Source: Ferrovibrio xuzhouensis
GTDB lineage: Bacteria > Pseudomonadota > Alphaproteobacteria > Ferrovibrionales > Ferrovibrionaceae
Direction: 5' to 3'
DNA: 64,000 bases
Assembly (NCBI RefSeq): GCF_042648965.1
Contig: NZ_JBHRYJ010000004.1
Location: 186,001-250,000, forward strand
Shown: positions 49,388 through 58,515 of the stretch, piece by piece
Numbering within the stretch: position 1 is the stretch's first letter
Layout of the letters: each line of letters begins with the position of its first letter
Notes under the pieces: generated by a model
Seen by the model: only the letters and a program-made list of their open reading frames with translations
Told to the model about the DNA's origin: nothing
The model's database searches: none
Made by a program: the position numbers and the translations under genes

Positions 49388-50352
49388 TGGCGCTGCTCGA
49401 AGTCGATGGCCTGCGCACCCATTTCGCCACCGACGGCGGCGAGTTCCGTGCCGTCGACGGCGTCAGCTTTGCGGTCGATGCCGGCAAGACGCTCGGCATC
49501 GTCGGCGAGAGCGGCTGCGGCAAGTCGGTCACCTCGCTGTCGGTGATGGGCCTGCTGCCGGCGCGGATCGCCCGCGTCGCCGGCGGCAGCATCCGCTTCA
49601 AGGGCACCGACCTGCTGACGCTCGACGAGGATGCCAAGCGCGACCTGCGCGGCAACCGGCTGGCGATGATCTTTCAGGAGCCGATGACGTCGCTGAACCC
49701 GGCTTTCACCATCGGCGACCAGATCATGGAAGGCCTGATCCGGCACAAGAAGCTGAACCGCGAGCAGGCGCGTCAGGCTGCCATCGCCATGCTGCGCCAG
49801 GTGCGCATCCCGGCCCCGGAACAGCGCGTCGACGATTATCCGCACCAGTTGTCCGGCGGCATGCGCCAGCGCGCCATGATCGCCATGGCGCTGGCCTGCG
49901 GTCCGGAGCTGCTGATTGCCGACGAGCCGACCACCGCGCTCGATGTGACCGTGCAGGCCCAGATTCTCGACCTGCTGCGTGACCTGCAGCGCGATACCGG
50001 CGCGGCGATCCTTCTGATCAGCCACGATCTCGGCGTGATCGCCGAAATGGCCGATCATGTGGCCGTGATGTATGCCGGCCGCGTGGTCGAACAGGCCTCG
50101 GTCGATGCGCTGTTCGATGCGCCGCAGCATCCCTATACCATCGGCCTGCTGGGCTCGATTCCGCGCCTCGACCAGGATCAGGAAAGGCTGGCGGTGATCG
50201 AGGGCAGCGTGCCCGATCCGGCTAGGCCGCCGCCGGGCTGCCGTTTCGAGCCGCGCTGTCCGTTTGCCGACGAGCAATGCCGCGCCGCGCAGCCGGACCT
50301 GCGGGACGTTCTGCCTGGCCATGCCGTGGCCTGCTGGAAGGCCCCGCTATGA
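49387..50352 (+). CDS. Peptide ABC transporter ATP-binding protein (OppD/DppD/GsiA-N type)
   Basis: First ATPase of an Opp-type peptide importer. The 321-residue protein has Walker A GESGCGKSVTSLSVMGL, the Q-loop MIFQEPMTSLNPAFTIGDQI, signature LSGGMRQRAMIAMAL, Walker B LLIADEPTTALDVTVQAQIL and switch LISHDLGVIAEMAD. The C-terminal oligopeptide extension carries the iron-sulfur-like cysteines CRFEPRCPFADEQCRAA, as usual for this subfamily. It overlaps the next gene by four bases. Confidence 0.95.
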   Translation: MALLEVDGLRTHFATDGGEFRAVDGVSFAVDAGKTLGIVGESGCGKSVTSLSVMGLLPARIARVAGGSIRFKGTDLLTLDEDAKRDLRGNRLAMIFQEPMTSLNPAFTIGDQIMEGLIRHKKLNREQARQAAIAMLRQVRIPAPEQRVDDYPHQLSGGMRQRAMIAMALACGPELLIADEPTTALDVTVQAQILDLLRDLQRDTGAAILLISHDLGVIAEMADHVAVMYAGRVVEQASVDALFDAPQHPYTIGLLGSIPRLDQDQERLAVIEGSVPDPARPPPGCRFEPRCPFADEQCRAAQPDLRDVLPGHAVACWKAPL

Positions 50353-51428
50353 GCCGTTTGCTGGAAGTGAACGGCCTGACCAAGCGCTTCGTCGCCAAGG
50401 CCAACTGGTACGGCCGGCCGATCAGGCATGTCAGCGCGGTCGACGACATCAGCTTCACGCTGGATGCCGGCGAGACGCTGGGACTGGTCGGCGAAAGCGG
50501 CTGCGGCAAGTCGACCACCGGCCGGCTGGTGCTGCGCCTGCTCGATCCGAGTGCCGGCAGCATCCGCTATGACGGCCGCGACATCACCGGCATCGAAGGC
50601 AGCGCGCTGCGCGACCTGCGCCGCGAGATGCAGCTGGTGTTCCAGGACCCTTACGCTTCGCTCAATCCGCGCATGACCATTGGCGATATCCTGACCGAGC
50701 CGCTGATGCTGCACGGCCTTGTGCCGCCGGCCAAGCGCAAGGAACGGGTGGCCGAGCTGCTGCAGATGGTCGGCCTAGCGCCGTTCCATGCCCGGCGCTA
50801 CCCGCATGAATTCTCCGGCGGTCAGCGCCAGCGCGTCGGCATCGCCCGGGCGCTGGCGGTCGAGCCCAACCTGATCGTCGCCGACGAGGCCGTCTCGGCG
50901 CTCGACGTCTCGGTGCAGGCCCAGGTGCTGAACCTGCTGAAAGACCTGCAGGCGAAACTGGGCATCGCGCTGATCTTCATCGCCCATGACCTTGCCGTGG
51001 TGCGCCACATCGCCGACCGCATTGCCGTGATGTATCTCGGCCGCATCGTCGAGGTGGCGCCGACACGGCAGCTGTTCGCCACGCCGCGGCATCCCTATAC
51101 GCGGGCCCTGCTGTCGGCCATCCCGGTGCCGCAGCCGCGTGCCGCCCGCCAGCGCGAGATGCTGACGGGCGACGTGCCGAGCCCGATCGATCCGCCGCCC
51201 GGCTGTCGCTTCCATACGCGCTGTCCCTTCGCCATCGACCGCTGCCGGCAGGAAACGCCGGCGATGCAATCGACGGGCGACGGGCAGGAGGTTGCCTGTC
51301 ACCGCTGGACCGAGCTGCCGGCCGCCGCACCTCTGCCGGCCACCACGGACAGCGCCGGCGCCGCCCGGCTGGCCCGGCTGCAGGCCCGCTTTGTGCAATC
51401 CACCGAAGTTCCACCCTTGTCCCGCTGA
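50349..51428 (+). CDS. Peptide ABC transporter ATP-binding protein (OppF/DppF type)
   Basis: Second ATPase of the importer, 359 residues. Walker A is GESGCGKSTTGRLVLRL, the Q-loop is LVFQDPYASLNPRMTIGDIL, signature FSGGQRQRVGIARAL, Walker B LIVADEAVSALDVSVQAQVL and switch FIAHDLAVVRHIADR. Walker B ends in E-A rather than E-P, common in OppF. The C-terminal extension has CRFHTRCPFAIDRCRQE. The ATG at 50349 overlaps the oppD stop. A GGAGGAG for the next gene follows its stop. Confidence 0.95.
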   Translation: MSRLLEVNGLTKRFVAKANWYGRPIRHVSAVDDISFTLDAGETLGLVGESGCGKSTTGRLVLRLLDPSAGSIRYDGRDITGIEGSALRDLRREMQLVFQDPYASLNPRMTIGDILTEPLMLHGLVPPAKRKERVAELLQMVGLAPFHARRYPHEFSGGQRQRVGIARALAVEPNLIVADEAVSALDVSVQAQVLNLLKDLQAKLGIALIFIAHDLAVVRHIADRIAVMYLGRIVEVAPTRQLFATPRHPYTRALLSAIPVPQPRAARQREMLTGDVPSPIDPPPGCRFHTRCPFAIDRCRQETPAMQSTGDGQEVACHRWTELPAAAPLPATTDSAGAARLARLQARFVQSTEVPPLSR

Positions 51429-51447
51429 CCCGGAGGAGAAAGACCTG

Positions 51448-52953
51448 ATGCTACGGAAAACTACCCATGGACTGCTGGCGGCGCTCGCGCTGCTGGTTGC
51501 GATGCCCGCCGGCGCGCAGACCCTGCGCTTCGGCCTTGCCGAAGATCCCGATGCCCTCGATCCGGCGCTTGGCCGCACCTTTGTCGGGCGCATCGTCTTT
51601 TCGGCGCTGTGTGACAAGCTGGTCGACATCTCGCCCGACCTGAAGGTCGTGCCGCAGCTTGCCACCGCCTGGAGCTGGTCGGCCGACAACAAGGCGCTGA
51701 CCCTGAAGCTGCGCCCGGGCGTCACTTTCCAGGACGGCGAGAAGTTCGACGCCGAGGCCGTGAAGTTCAATATCGAGCGCTACAAGACCATGCAGGGTTC
51801 GCAGCGCCGCGGCGAGCTGTCGGCGGTCACCACCGTCGATGTGGTCGATCCGCTGACCGTTCGCATCAACACCACGGCGCCGTTCGCGCCGCTGCTGGCG
51901 ACCCTGACCGACCGTTCCGGCATGATGGTTTCGCCCAAGGCTGCCAAGGCGCTGGGCGACAAGTTCGCCACCGCGCCGGTCTGCTCGGGCCCGTTCAAGT
52001 TCGTCGAGCGTGTTGCCCAGGACCGTATCGTGCTGGAGAAGTATGACGGCTACTGGGACAAGGCCAATATCCACTTCCAGAAGATCGAGTTCCGGCCGTT
52101 CATCGATGCCACCGTTCGTCTTGCCAACCTGCGCTCGGGCCAGCTCGATATGCTGGAGCGTCTGGCGGCGACCGATGCGCCGTCGGTGCAGAAGGACAAG
52201 ACCCTGAAGTTCGGGTCGATCACCGAGATCGGCTATTACGGTATCGACATCAACATCGGCCATGGCGAAAAGGCGAAGTCGGCGATCGGGTCGAACCCGA
52301 AGATCCGCGAGGCCTTCGAGCTGTCGCTCGACCGCAACGGCATCAACAAGGCGGTCTTCGACGGTCTGGCGACTCCAGGCAACCAGTGGGTCGCGCCGAC
52401 CAATCCAAATTACGTGAAGGCCTTCCCGGTCCCGAAGCGTGATGTCGCCAAGGCCAAGGCGCTACTGAAGGAAGCCGGCAATCCCCATCCGGTGGTCAAC
52501 CTGGTCACGCCGACCACGACCGATGCGCGCAACATCGCCCAGGTCGTGCAGGCGATGGCCAAGGATGCCGGCTTTGACGTGCGTATCCAGGCGACCGAAT
52601 TCGCCACCTCGCTGAACATGGCGGACAAGGGGGATTTCGAGGCCTATATCCTGGCGTGGAGCGGCCGGCCCGATCCGGACGGCAATCTCTACAGCTTCTA
52701 CGCCTGCAAAGCGCCGCTGAACTATCCGGGCACCTGCAACCCGGCGCTGGACGAGGCGCTGAAGGATTCCCGCCTGACCACCAATCTGGCCGATCGTCAG
52801 AAGGCCTGGGAACGTGCGGCCGGGATCATCATGGCCGAACGCCCGATCATCTACCTGCTGCACCGCAAGTGGATGTGGGCCTATAACGCCAAGCTGACCG
52901 GCTTCAAGGAATATCCTGACGGCCTGGTCCGCTTCCAGGGCATGAAGCTGTAA
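51448..52953 (+). CDS. Peptide ABC transporter periplasmic binding protein (SBP family 5)
   Basis: Family-5 solute-binding protein that delivers peptides to the permeases. The 501-residue precursor has a Sec signal peptide (MLRKTTHGLLAALALLVAMP, cleavage after AGA) and the family-5 pattern LRFGLAEDPDALDPALGRTF, LATAWSWSADNKALTLKLRP and GVTFQDGEKFDAEAVKFNIE, with C-terminal AYILAWSGRPDPDGNLYSFY. GGAGGAG precedes the ATG at 51448. The neighbouring gamma-glutamyltransferase suggests glutathione or gamma-glutamyl peptides as ligand, but this is inference. Confidence 0.93.
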   Translation: MLRKTTHGLLAALALLVAMPAGAQTLRFGLAEDPDALDPALGRTFVGRIVFSALCDKLVDISPDLKVVPQLATAWSWSADNKALTLKLRPGVTFQDGEKFDAEAVKFNIERYKTMQGSQRRGELSAVTTVDVVDPLTVRINTTAPFAPLLATLTDRSGMMVSPKAAKALGDKFATAPVCSGPFKFVERVAQDRIVLEKYDGYWDKANIHFQKIEFRPFIDATVRLANLRSGQLDMLERLAATDAPSVQKDKTLKFGSITEIGYYGIDINIGHGEKAKSAIGSNPKIREAFELSLDRNGINKAVFDGLATPGNQWVAPTNPNYVKAFPVPKRDVAKAKALLKEAGNPHPVVNLVTPTTTDARNIAQVVQAMAKDAGFDVRIQATEFATSLNMADKGDFEAYILAWSGRPDPDGNLYSFYACKAPLNYPGTCNPALDEALKDSRLTTNLADRQKAWERAAGIIMAERPIIYLLHRKWMWAYNAKLTGFKEYPDGLVRFQGMKL

Positions 52954-52971
52954 CCGTCACGTAACAGGGAA

Positions 52972-53008
52972 GGGCGGGCCGCCGGTTTCAGCGGCCCGTC
53001 CGTTTTCA
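52972..53008 (+). other. Intercistronic stem-loop between the binding-protein and permease genes
   Basis: An 11-bp stem GGGCGGGCCGC / GCGGCCCGTCC (one G-U pair) with an 8-base loop, then GTTTTCAG and the permease ATG. It fits a partial terminator or 3-prime stabilising hairpin that lets the binding protein be made in excess. No ribosome-binding site separates it from the permease start. Confidence 0.8.
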
Positions 53009-53009
53009 G

Positions 53010-53951
53010 ATGACCCGATTTCTGCTGCGCCGTTTTGCCATCATCATCCCGACGCTGATCTTCGTTTCGATGATCATCTTCGGGCTGCAGCAGCTGTTGC
53101 CCGGCGACCCCGCCCTCGCCATGGCTGGCGAGGAACATGATCCCGTGGCCATCGCGCAGATTCGCGAGAAATACAATCTCAACAAGCCACTGCCGGTGCG
53201 CTACTGGCTGTGGATTTCCGGCGTGGTACGCGGCGATTTCGGCGAATCGATCCGCATCCAGATGCCGGTCAGCCAGCTGCTGGCCGACAAGCTGCCGGTC
53301 ACGCTGGAACTGGCCGTGCTGGCCATGCTGATCGCGCTGCTGATCGGCCTGCCGGCCGGCATGATCTCCGCGCTCTATAACGGTCGATGGCCGGACTACC
53401 TCGCCAATGTGATTGGCCTCTGGGGCCTGTCGACCCCGAATTTCTGGCTCGGCATCATGATGATCCTGCTGTTCTCCGTGCATCTCGGCTGGCTGCCGGC
53501 GTCCGGCTATGTCAGCCCAGCGCAAGACCTGCTCGGCAACCTCGAGGCGATGGTCATGCCGGCCTTCGTGCTGGGCACGGCGATTGCCGCCGTGATGATG
53601 CGGCATACCCGCAGCGCCATGCTGCAGGTGCTGTCCAGCGACTATATCCGCACGGCGCGGGCGAAAGGCCTGTTCGAGCGCGTGGTGATCGGCAAGCATG
53701 CCTTGCGCAATGCCGCCGTGCCGGTGATCACGCTCGGCGCGCTGGAATTCGGCCAGCTTCTGTCCGGCGCGGTGCTGACCGAACAGATTTTCTCGGTGCC
53801 GGGCTTCGGCAAGCTGATCGTCGATGCCGTGTTCAACCGCGACTATGCGGTCGTGCAAGGCGTCGTGCTCTGCACGGCGACGGCCTACATCGTGCTGAAC
53901 CTGCTGGCCGACATTGCCTATTTCCTGGTGAACCCGAGGCTGCGCGCATGA
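53010..53951 (+). CDS. Peptide ABC transporter permease (DppB/GsiC type)
   Basis: Inner-membrane permease, 313 residues, about six membrane helices. It begins TRFLLRRFAIIIPTLIFVSM and has LQQLLPGDPALAMAGEEHDP, GLPAGMISALYNGRWPDYLA and the EAA coupling loop DYIRTARAKGLFERVVIGKH. The start codon directly follows a stem-loop and lacks a recognisable ribosome-binding site, so its translation may be weak. It overlaps the next gene by four bases. Confidence 0.94.
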   Translation: MTRFLLRRFAIIIPTLIFVSMIIFGLQQLLPGDPALAMAGEEHDPVAIAQIREKYNLNKPLPVRYWLWISGVVRGDFGESIRIQMPVSQLLADKLPVTLELAVLAMLIALLIGLPAGMISALYNGRWPDYLANVIGLWGLSTPNFWLGIMMILLFSVHLGWLPASGYVSPAQDLLGNLEAMVMPAFVLGTAIAAVMMRHTRSAMLQVLSSDYIRTARAKGLFERVVIGKHALRNAAVPVITLGALEFGQLLSGAVLTEQIFSVPGFGKLIVDAVFNRDYAVVQGVVLCTATAYIVLNLLADIAYFLVNPRLRA

Positions 53952-54841
53952 CCGCCGCCGCTGCCAACGAAACCGCCACCGCGGTCCGCGCCGAAACCGA
54001 AGAGAGCCCGGCGCGCCGTGCCTTCCGCCGCCTGCTGAAGCGGCGCAGCGCCGTGATCGGCCTGATCGTCGTGCTGCTGTTCATTGCGGTGGCGGTGCTG
54101 GCCGATGTCGTCTCGCCCTACGATCCGACCGAGGCCGACTGGGGCGCCCTGCGTGCCGCGCCGACCCTAGCGCATCCGTTCGGCGGCGACGAGCTCGGCC
54201 GCGACGTGCTGTCGCGGGTGATCTACGGTGCGCGGGCCTCGCTGCTGGCCGGCGTGATTTCGGTGGCGCTGGCGCTGCTGCTCGGCATTCCGATCGGCCT
54301 GCTGTCGGGCTATGCCGGCGGGCTGGTCGACGGCCTGATCATGCGGCTGACCGACGCCATGCTGGCGGTACCCTTCCTGATCCTCGCCATCGCGCTGGCC
54401 GCCTTCCTGGGCCCGAGCCTCAGCAACGCGATGATCGCCATCGGCCTGTCGGCGACGCCGATCTTCATCCGGCTGACCCGGGCGCAGGTGCAGGCGGTGA
54501 AGGTGGAGGATTACGTCGAGGCGGCGCGCGCCATGGGCAATCCGCCGCTGCGGATCGCGCTGCGCCATATCCTGCCGAATATCTGGCCGGCCCTGCTGGT
54601 GCAGGCGACGCTCACCATCGCATCCGCCATCATCGCCGAGGCCAGCCTGTCGTTCCTCGGTCTCGGCCAGCAGCCGCCGGCGCCGAGCTGGGGCAGCATG
54701 CTGAACACGGCGAAGGATTTCCTCGAGCAGGCACCGTGGATGGCGGTCTATCCCGGCATCTCGATCTTTCTGGTCGTGCTGTCGTTCAACCTGTTCGGCG
54801 ACGGCCTGCGCGACGCCCTCGACCCGCGGCACCGGGGCTGA
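53948..54841 (+). CDS. Peptide ABC transporter permease (DppC/GsiD type)
   Basis: Second permease, 297 residues. It has a hydrophilic start, a first helix AVIGLIVVLLFIAVAVLADV, then HPFGGDELGRDVLSRVIYGA, RASLLAGVISVALALLLGIP and the EAA loop VEDYVEAARAMGNPPLRIAL, all characteristic of DppC. It is the last gene of the operon. The beta-propeller gene converges on it from the other strand. Confidence 0.94.
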   Translation: MTAAAANETATAVRAETEESPARRAFRRLLKRRSAVIGLIVVLLFIAVAVLADVVSPYDPTEADWGALRAAPTLAHPFGGDELGRDVLSRVIYGARASLLAGVISVALALLLGIPIGLLSGYAGGLVDGLIMRLTDAMLAVPFLILAIALAAFLGPSLSNAMIAIGLSATPIFIRLTRAQVQAVKVEDYVEAARAMGNPPLRIALRHILPNIWPALLVQATLTIASAIIAEASLSFLGLGQQPPAPSWGSMLNTAKDFLEQAPWMAVYPGISIFLVVLSFNLFGDGLRDALDPRHRG

Positions 54842-54873
54842 CAGGGCGGCCTGCAGATTGCGGGCTGTCCCGG

Positions 54874-55518
54874 TTATTTACCGGTGCGCCCGGGACGACG
54901 CACAGCTCTCACCTTGCCGCTGTTGCCGCCGCCGCAGAAAAAGCGGTCGCTGCCGTCCGATTCCAGACCGGAGACCGCGGTGCCGGCTGGCATGTCGAGA
55001 CAGTCCAGCACTTGGCCGGTCTGCGGATCAATCAGGCGCAGGTCGCTCTCATCGCCTTCCCAGGTGCCATGCCACAGCTGGCCATCGACCCAGGTGACGC
55101 CGGTGACAAAGCGGTTGGATTCTATGGTCCGCAGGATCTTGCCCGTTTCGGGATCGATCTGGTGGATCTTGCGATCGCGGTGCTGGCCCACCCACAGGCA
55201 GCCTTCTGCCCAGGCCATGCCGGAATCGCCGCCGCCGCCCGGCGCCGGGATCGCGGCAAGCACGCGGCCGGTTTCCGGGTCAATCTTCAGTATTTTGCTC
55301 TCGGCAATCTGGAACAGGTGCCGGCCGTCAAAGGCCGTGCCGGCGTGGGCGGCGATATCGATGGCGCGCGTCAGCTCTCCGCTGTCGGGATCGAAGGCCT
55401 GCAGCCTGTCACCGGCGGCGAGCCAGACATGCTGTCCGTCGTAGCTGACGCCACCGACCTGTTCGATGCCGGGGAAGGGGCCGTATTCGCGGATGATTTC
55501 TGCTTTCGATCTGGTCAT
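54874..55518 (-). CDS. Small beta-propeller protein (glutamine cyclotransferase/YncE-like)
   Basis: A 214-residue protein made of repeated blades of the form IDPETGKIL...FVTGVTWVDGQLWHG, seen at least four times (LQAFDPDSGELTRAI, ILKIDPETGRVLAAI, IHQIDPETGKILRTI, LRLIDPQTGQVLDCL). This blade style is shared by glutamine cyclotransferases and YncE-like proteins. No signal peptide is present and the catalytic residues of cyclotransferase cannot be confirmed, so the activity is uncertain. It lies nine bases after the HTH gene on the same strand and is probably co-expressed. Confidence 0.7.
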   Translation of the reverse strand: MTRSKAEIIREYGPFPGIEQVGGVSYDGQHVWLAAGDRLQAFDPDSGELTRAIDIAAHAGTAFDGRHLFQIAESKILKIDPETGRVLAAIPAPGGGGDSGMAWAEGCLWVGQHRDRKIHQIDPETGKILRTIESNRFVTGVTWVDGQLWHGTWEGDESDLRLIDPQTGQVLDCLDMPAGTAVSGLESDGSDRFFCGGGNSGKVRAVRRPGRTGK

Positions 55519-55527
55519 GGCGCCATC

Positions 55528-56748
55528 CTAGCCGGCCGGCAGCGGAGCAGGGAGTAACAATATCGTCGTGAATGCCGGCACCGGCGGCATCATCCAGCGG
55601 CGCGCCCGCCCGCGGCCGGTGGCCTGCACCTTGCCGTCTGCCGCGAGTGCATCGAGCGCGCGCTGTACGCTGCGCTGGCTGGTGCCCAGTGCCAGGGCCA
55701 GCGCCGAGCTCGACCAGGATTCGCCGTCGGCGAGGAAGGCCAGCACGGCCGCATGCGGTTCCTCGACCGGGCGGGCCAGCACGACGACTTCGCGGGCCTG
55801 GCGCGGCGTCAGAATGAAGCCGTCCGGCGTGGCGCTGATGCCGGCCAGCGGCCGTATGCTCGCGCGCAACCGCCCGATCTCGACCCGCAGCCGGGCGCGA
55901 TGCGATTCATCGGCATGCCGGCCGCCAAAAGCCCGGGCAATCAGCAGGTCTCGCGCTGCATCTTGCGGCCAGGCTTCGGCCAGCACACGGGCCAGGGCGA
56001 ACAGGACGGGGCGCCCCAGCAGCGAAACCACGGCCTGCCGCTGGCGGACCACATACCGGCAGGCATCGACGATGAGGGCCTTGGAAGCCAGCAGCGTTTC
56101 CACCTGCTCCAGCAGCAACGGGCGTTCCCTGCCGCGATCGATGCGCCGCGCCGCGGGTGCGTCCAGCAGGCGGGTGGTACTTTCGACCTCGGCGACGAGT
56201 GCAGGAATGCCGGCCTGCTGCGCGGCACGTCTGGCGCGGGCCAGCGCCGCGCGGGCCGGTTTGGTGCGAATGCGCCGCATGGCTATTCCGGCGACCACCA
56301 GTTCGTGGGCGGCACGCGAGGCCGACGGGAAAGGGGCGGGATCGAGCCGGGCCAGCAATCGCTCGGCATCTTCCAGCCGGCCGATCAGCAGCAGGCGGCG
56401 GATCTCGAGATAGCGCGCATGCGCTGCATTCAGCCGGTCGCCATGGCTTTCCAGTGTCGACCGTGCCGCATCGAGCGCTTTCGCATCCCAGCCCAGCTCG
56501 CGCGATGCCAGGGCGATTTCGGCCTCGGCCACGATGCAGCGGGCGCGCGCCACCGCTTCTTTCACGCCAAAGCGGCGCGCCGCACTCCGCATCAGGGTTT
56601 TTGCCCGCGCGAAATCGCCCAACTGCGCCATGGCAATGCCGCGCAGGGCGAGGGCAGGCGCATCGTCGCGCAGGGCGACGCGATTCAATGCGCCGAGCGG
56701 GTCACCGGCCGCCAGTGCGCGGGCTGCTGCCGTGATCAGAGAGTCCAT
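55528..56748 (-). CDS. Large protein with a C-terminal winged helix, probable transcriptional regulator
   Basis: A 406-residue arginine- and alanine-rich protein. Residues 1-180 look like helical, TPR-style repeats (LAAGDPLGALNRVALRDDAP, IAMAQLGDFARAKTLMRSAA). Residues about 335-395 form a helix-turn-helix: AFLADGESWSSSALALALGT, SQRSVQRALDALAADGKVQA and TGRGRARRWMMP, resembling replication/transcription winged helices that read dsDNA. The C-terminus is hydrophobic. It is divergent from the DUF899 gene and leads the beta-propeller gene; it may regulate either. Family unassigned. Confidence 0.65.
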   Translation of the reverse strand: MDSLITAAARALAAGDPLGALNRVALRDDAPALALRGIAMAQLGDFARAKTLMRSAARRFGVKEAVARARCIVAEAEIALASRELGWDAKALDAARSTLESHGDRLNAAHARYLEIRRLLLIGRLEDAERLLARLDPAPFPSASRAAHELVVAGIAMRRIRTKPARAALARARRAAQQAGIPALVAEVESTTRLLDAPAARRIDRGRERPLLLEQVETLLASKALIVDACRYVVRQRQAVVSLLGRPVLFALARVLAEAWPQDAARDLLIARAFGGRHADESHRARLRVEIGRLRASIRPLAGISATPDGFILTPRQAREVVVLARPVEEPHAAVLAFLADGESWSSSALALALGTSQRSVQRALDALAADGKVQATGRGRARRWMMPPVPAFTTILLLPAPLPAG

Positions 56749-56887
56749 GCGAATCCCGACACACTTGTCACTCCCGCCATCCGGTTTCCCGATCCTAGTC
56801 TAACCCTCGACTGCCAGCCAGAACGTCGTGACAGGACGGCCGGGCGGCAGAACACAGGCAGCAGAACACAGGCAATGGAGAGATACG

Positions 56888-57682
56888 ATGACTGCACATA
56901 TGACCGCAACGCGTGAGGAATGGCTGGCCGCACGCACCAGGCTGCTCGAGGAGGAAAAGGACCTGACGCGGCGCAGCGACGCGCTGGCGCAGCAACGCCA
57001 GGCGCTGCCCTGGGTCCGGGTCGACAAGGGCTATCGGTTCGAGACCGAGCAGGGGCAGGTATCACTGGCGGATCTGTTCCAGGGGCGCTCGCAGCTGCTG
57101 GTCTACCACTTCATGTTCGGCCCCGACTACAAGGCAGGCTGCCCGTCCTGCTCGATGATTGCCGATGGTTTCGATGGCTTCGCCATGCATCTGGCGAACC
57201 ACGATGTGACGCTGACGGCCGTATCGCGGGCACCGCTGGCAAAGCTGCTGGCCTATCGCAAGCGGATGGGCTGGTCATTCCCCTGGGCGTCGTCGCAGGG
57301 CGGCGACTTCAACTTCGACTTCAACGTCTCGTTCACCGAACAGCAGCAGCGCGACGGCACCATCGAATACAACTTCCGCAGTGGTGGCCCCAAGATGGCC
57401 ACGAATGCGTTTCCGGCAGCCGTCACCCAGTTCGCGGCGACCTGTGGCACTGATGCGGCCACCTACACGCGGGACCGGCCTGGCATAAGCACCTTCGTGC
57501 TCGAAGACGGTGTGATCTATCACACCTATTCGACCTATGCCCGCGGGCTGGACGGCCTGTGGGGTGCCTATCAGTGGCTCGACCGCGCGCCCAAGGGGCG
57601 CAACGAACAGGGCATCTGGTGGCGCCGCCATGACGAGTACGAGGCTCCGGCGAAAGCTGCCGGCGCGTCGTGCTGCGGCTGA
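56888..57682 (+). CDS. DUF899 family thioredoxin-like protein
   Basis: A 264-residue protein of the DUF899 family, which has a thioredoxin-like fold. Family segments are EEWLAARTRLLEEEKDLTRR, LLVYHFMFGPDYKAGCPSCS with a CxxC pair, MGWSFPWASSQGGDFNFDFN and TYARGLDGLWGAYQWLDRAP. The cysteine pair suggests redox activity, but the reaction is unknown. The start at 56888 follows GGAGA; ATG 56900 is an alternative. The HTH gene is divergent from it. Confidence 0.85.
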   Translation: MTAHMTATREEWLAARTRLLEEEKDLTRRSDALAQQRQALPWVRVDKGYRFETEQGQVSLADLFQGRSQLLVYHFMFGPDYKAGCPSCSMIADGFDGFAMHLANHDVTLTAVSRAPLAKLLAYRKRMGWSFPWASSQGGDFNFDFNVSFTEQQQRDGTIEYNFRSGGPKMATNAFPAAVTQFAATCGTDAATYTRDRPGISTFVLEDGVIYHTYSTYARGLDGLWGAYQWLDRAPKGRNEQGIWWRRHDEYEAPAKAAGASCCG

Positions 57683-57729
57683 GCCGCGAACGGCCCTGAC
57701 GTAGCCAGAGGGCGGGAGGTCCGCAGGCC

Positions 57730-58515
57730 ATGATTTCTGAACGGGTCTCCCGACTGGCTTTCCCCGGCATTCTGCTGCTGCTGTTCGCCTGCAGCGCAAC
57801 AGCGACGGCCGTCTGGTGCATGTCCATGTCGGACATGGGCGCGGTGCCGATGCCGGGCGGCTGGTCGATGGCGATGGCATGGCTGCCGATGTGCGGTCAG
57901 ACCTGGACCGGCGCCGCGGCGGCGTTCACCGGTATGTGGTTGGTGATGATGGTCGCGATGATGCTGCCGTCCCTGGTGCCGATGCTGCGGCGGTATCGCT
58001 CGACGGTGACCGGCGGGTCGGGCAAGGGGCGTCCGGGCTGGCTGACGACTCTGGTGGGTGCCGGCTATTTTCTCGTCTGGGGCCTGGCCGGCCTGGTGGT
58101 GTTTCCGCTGGGGGCGGGACTGGCGGACATGCTGATGCGGTTTCCGGCGCTGGCGCAGGCCGGTCCGCTGGCCACAGGCCTCGTGGTGCTGGGGGCCGGC
58201 GTGCAGCAGTTCTCCGCCTGGAAGGTCCGTCAGCTTGCGTGCTGCCGGCAGGCCGAACGAGTGTCCGGGTCGGCCGGTGCGGCGTGGCGGCACGGGTTGC
58301 GTCTCGGTCTGCGCTGCGTGCGCTGCTGCATCGGTCCGACCGCGATCCTGCTGGTGCTGGGCGTCATGGACCTGTGGGTGATGGCCATCGTCGCGGTCGC
58401 CATCAGTCTTGAACGGCTTGCCGCGAACGGCGAACACCTTGCCCGGGTCACCGGGGCGGCCGCTGTTGCAACGGGGGTGTTTCTGGTCGCGCAGGCCGTG
58501 GTGCAGGGCTTTTAG
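57730..58515 (+). CDS. DUF2182 integral membrane protein
   Basis: A 261-residue protein with about six membrane helices. It has the methionine-rich DUF2182 signature FTGMWLVMMVAMMLPSLVPM and the later cysteine-containing CCRQAERVSGSAGAAWRHGL followed by LGLRCVRCCIGPTAILLVLG. The pattern suggests metal binding in the membrane. It lies 47 bases after the DUF899 gene, and the two may form an operon. The function is unknown to me. Confidence 0.85.
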   Translation: MISERVSRLAFPGILLLLFACSATATAVWCMSMSDMGAVPMPGGWSMAMAWLPMCGQTWTGAAAAFTGMWLVMMVAMMLPSLVPMLRRYRSTVTGGSGKGRPGWLTTLVGAGYFLVWGLAGLVVFPLGAGLADMLMRFPALAQAGPLATGLVVLGAGVQQFSAWKVRQLACCRQAERVSGSAGAAWRHGLRLGLRCVRCCIGPTAILLVLGVMDLWVMAIVAVAISLERLAANGEHLARVTGAAAVATGVFLVAQAVVQGF

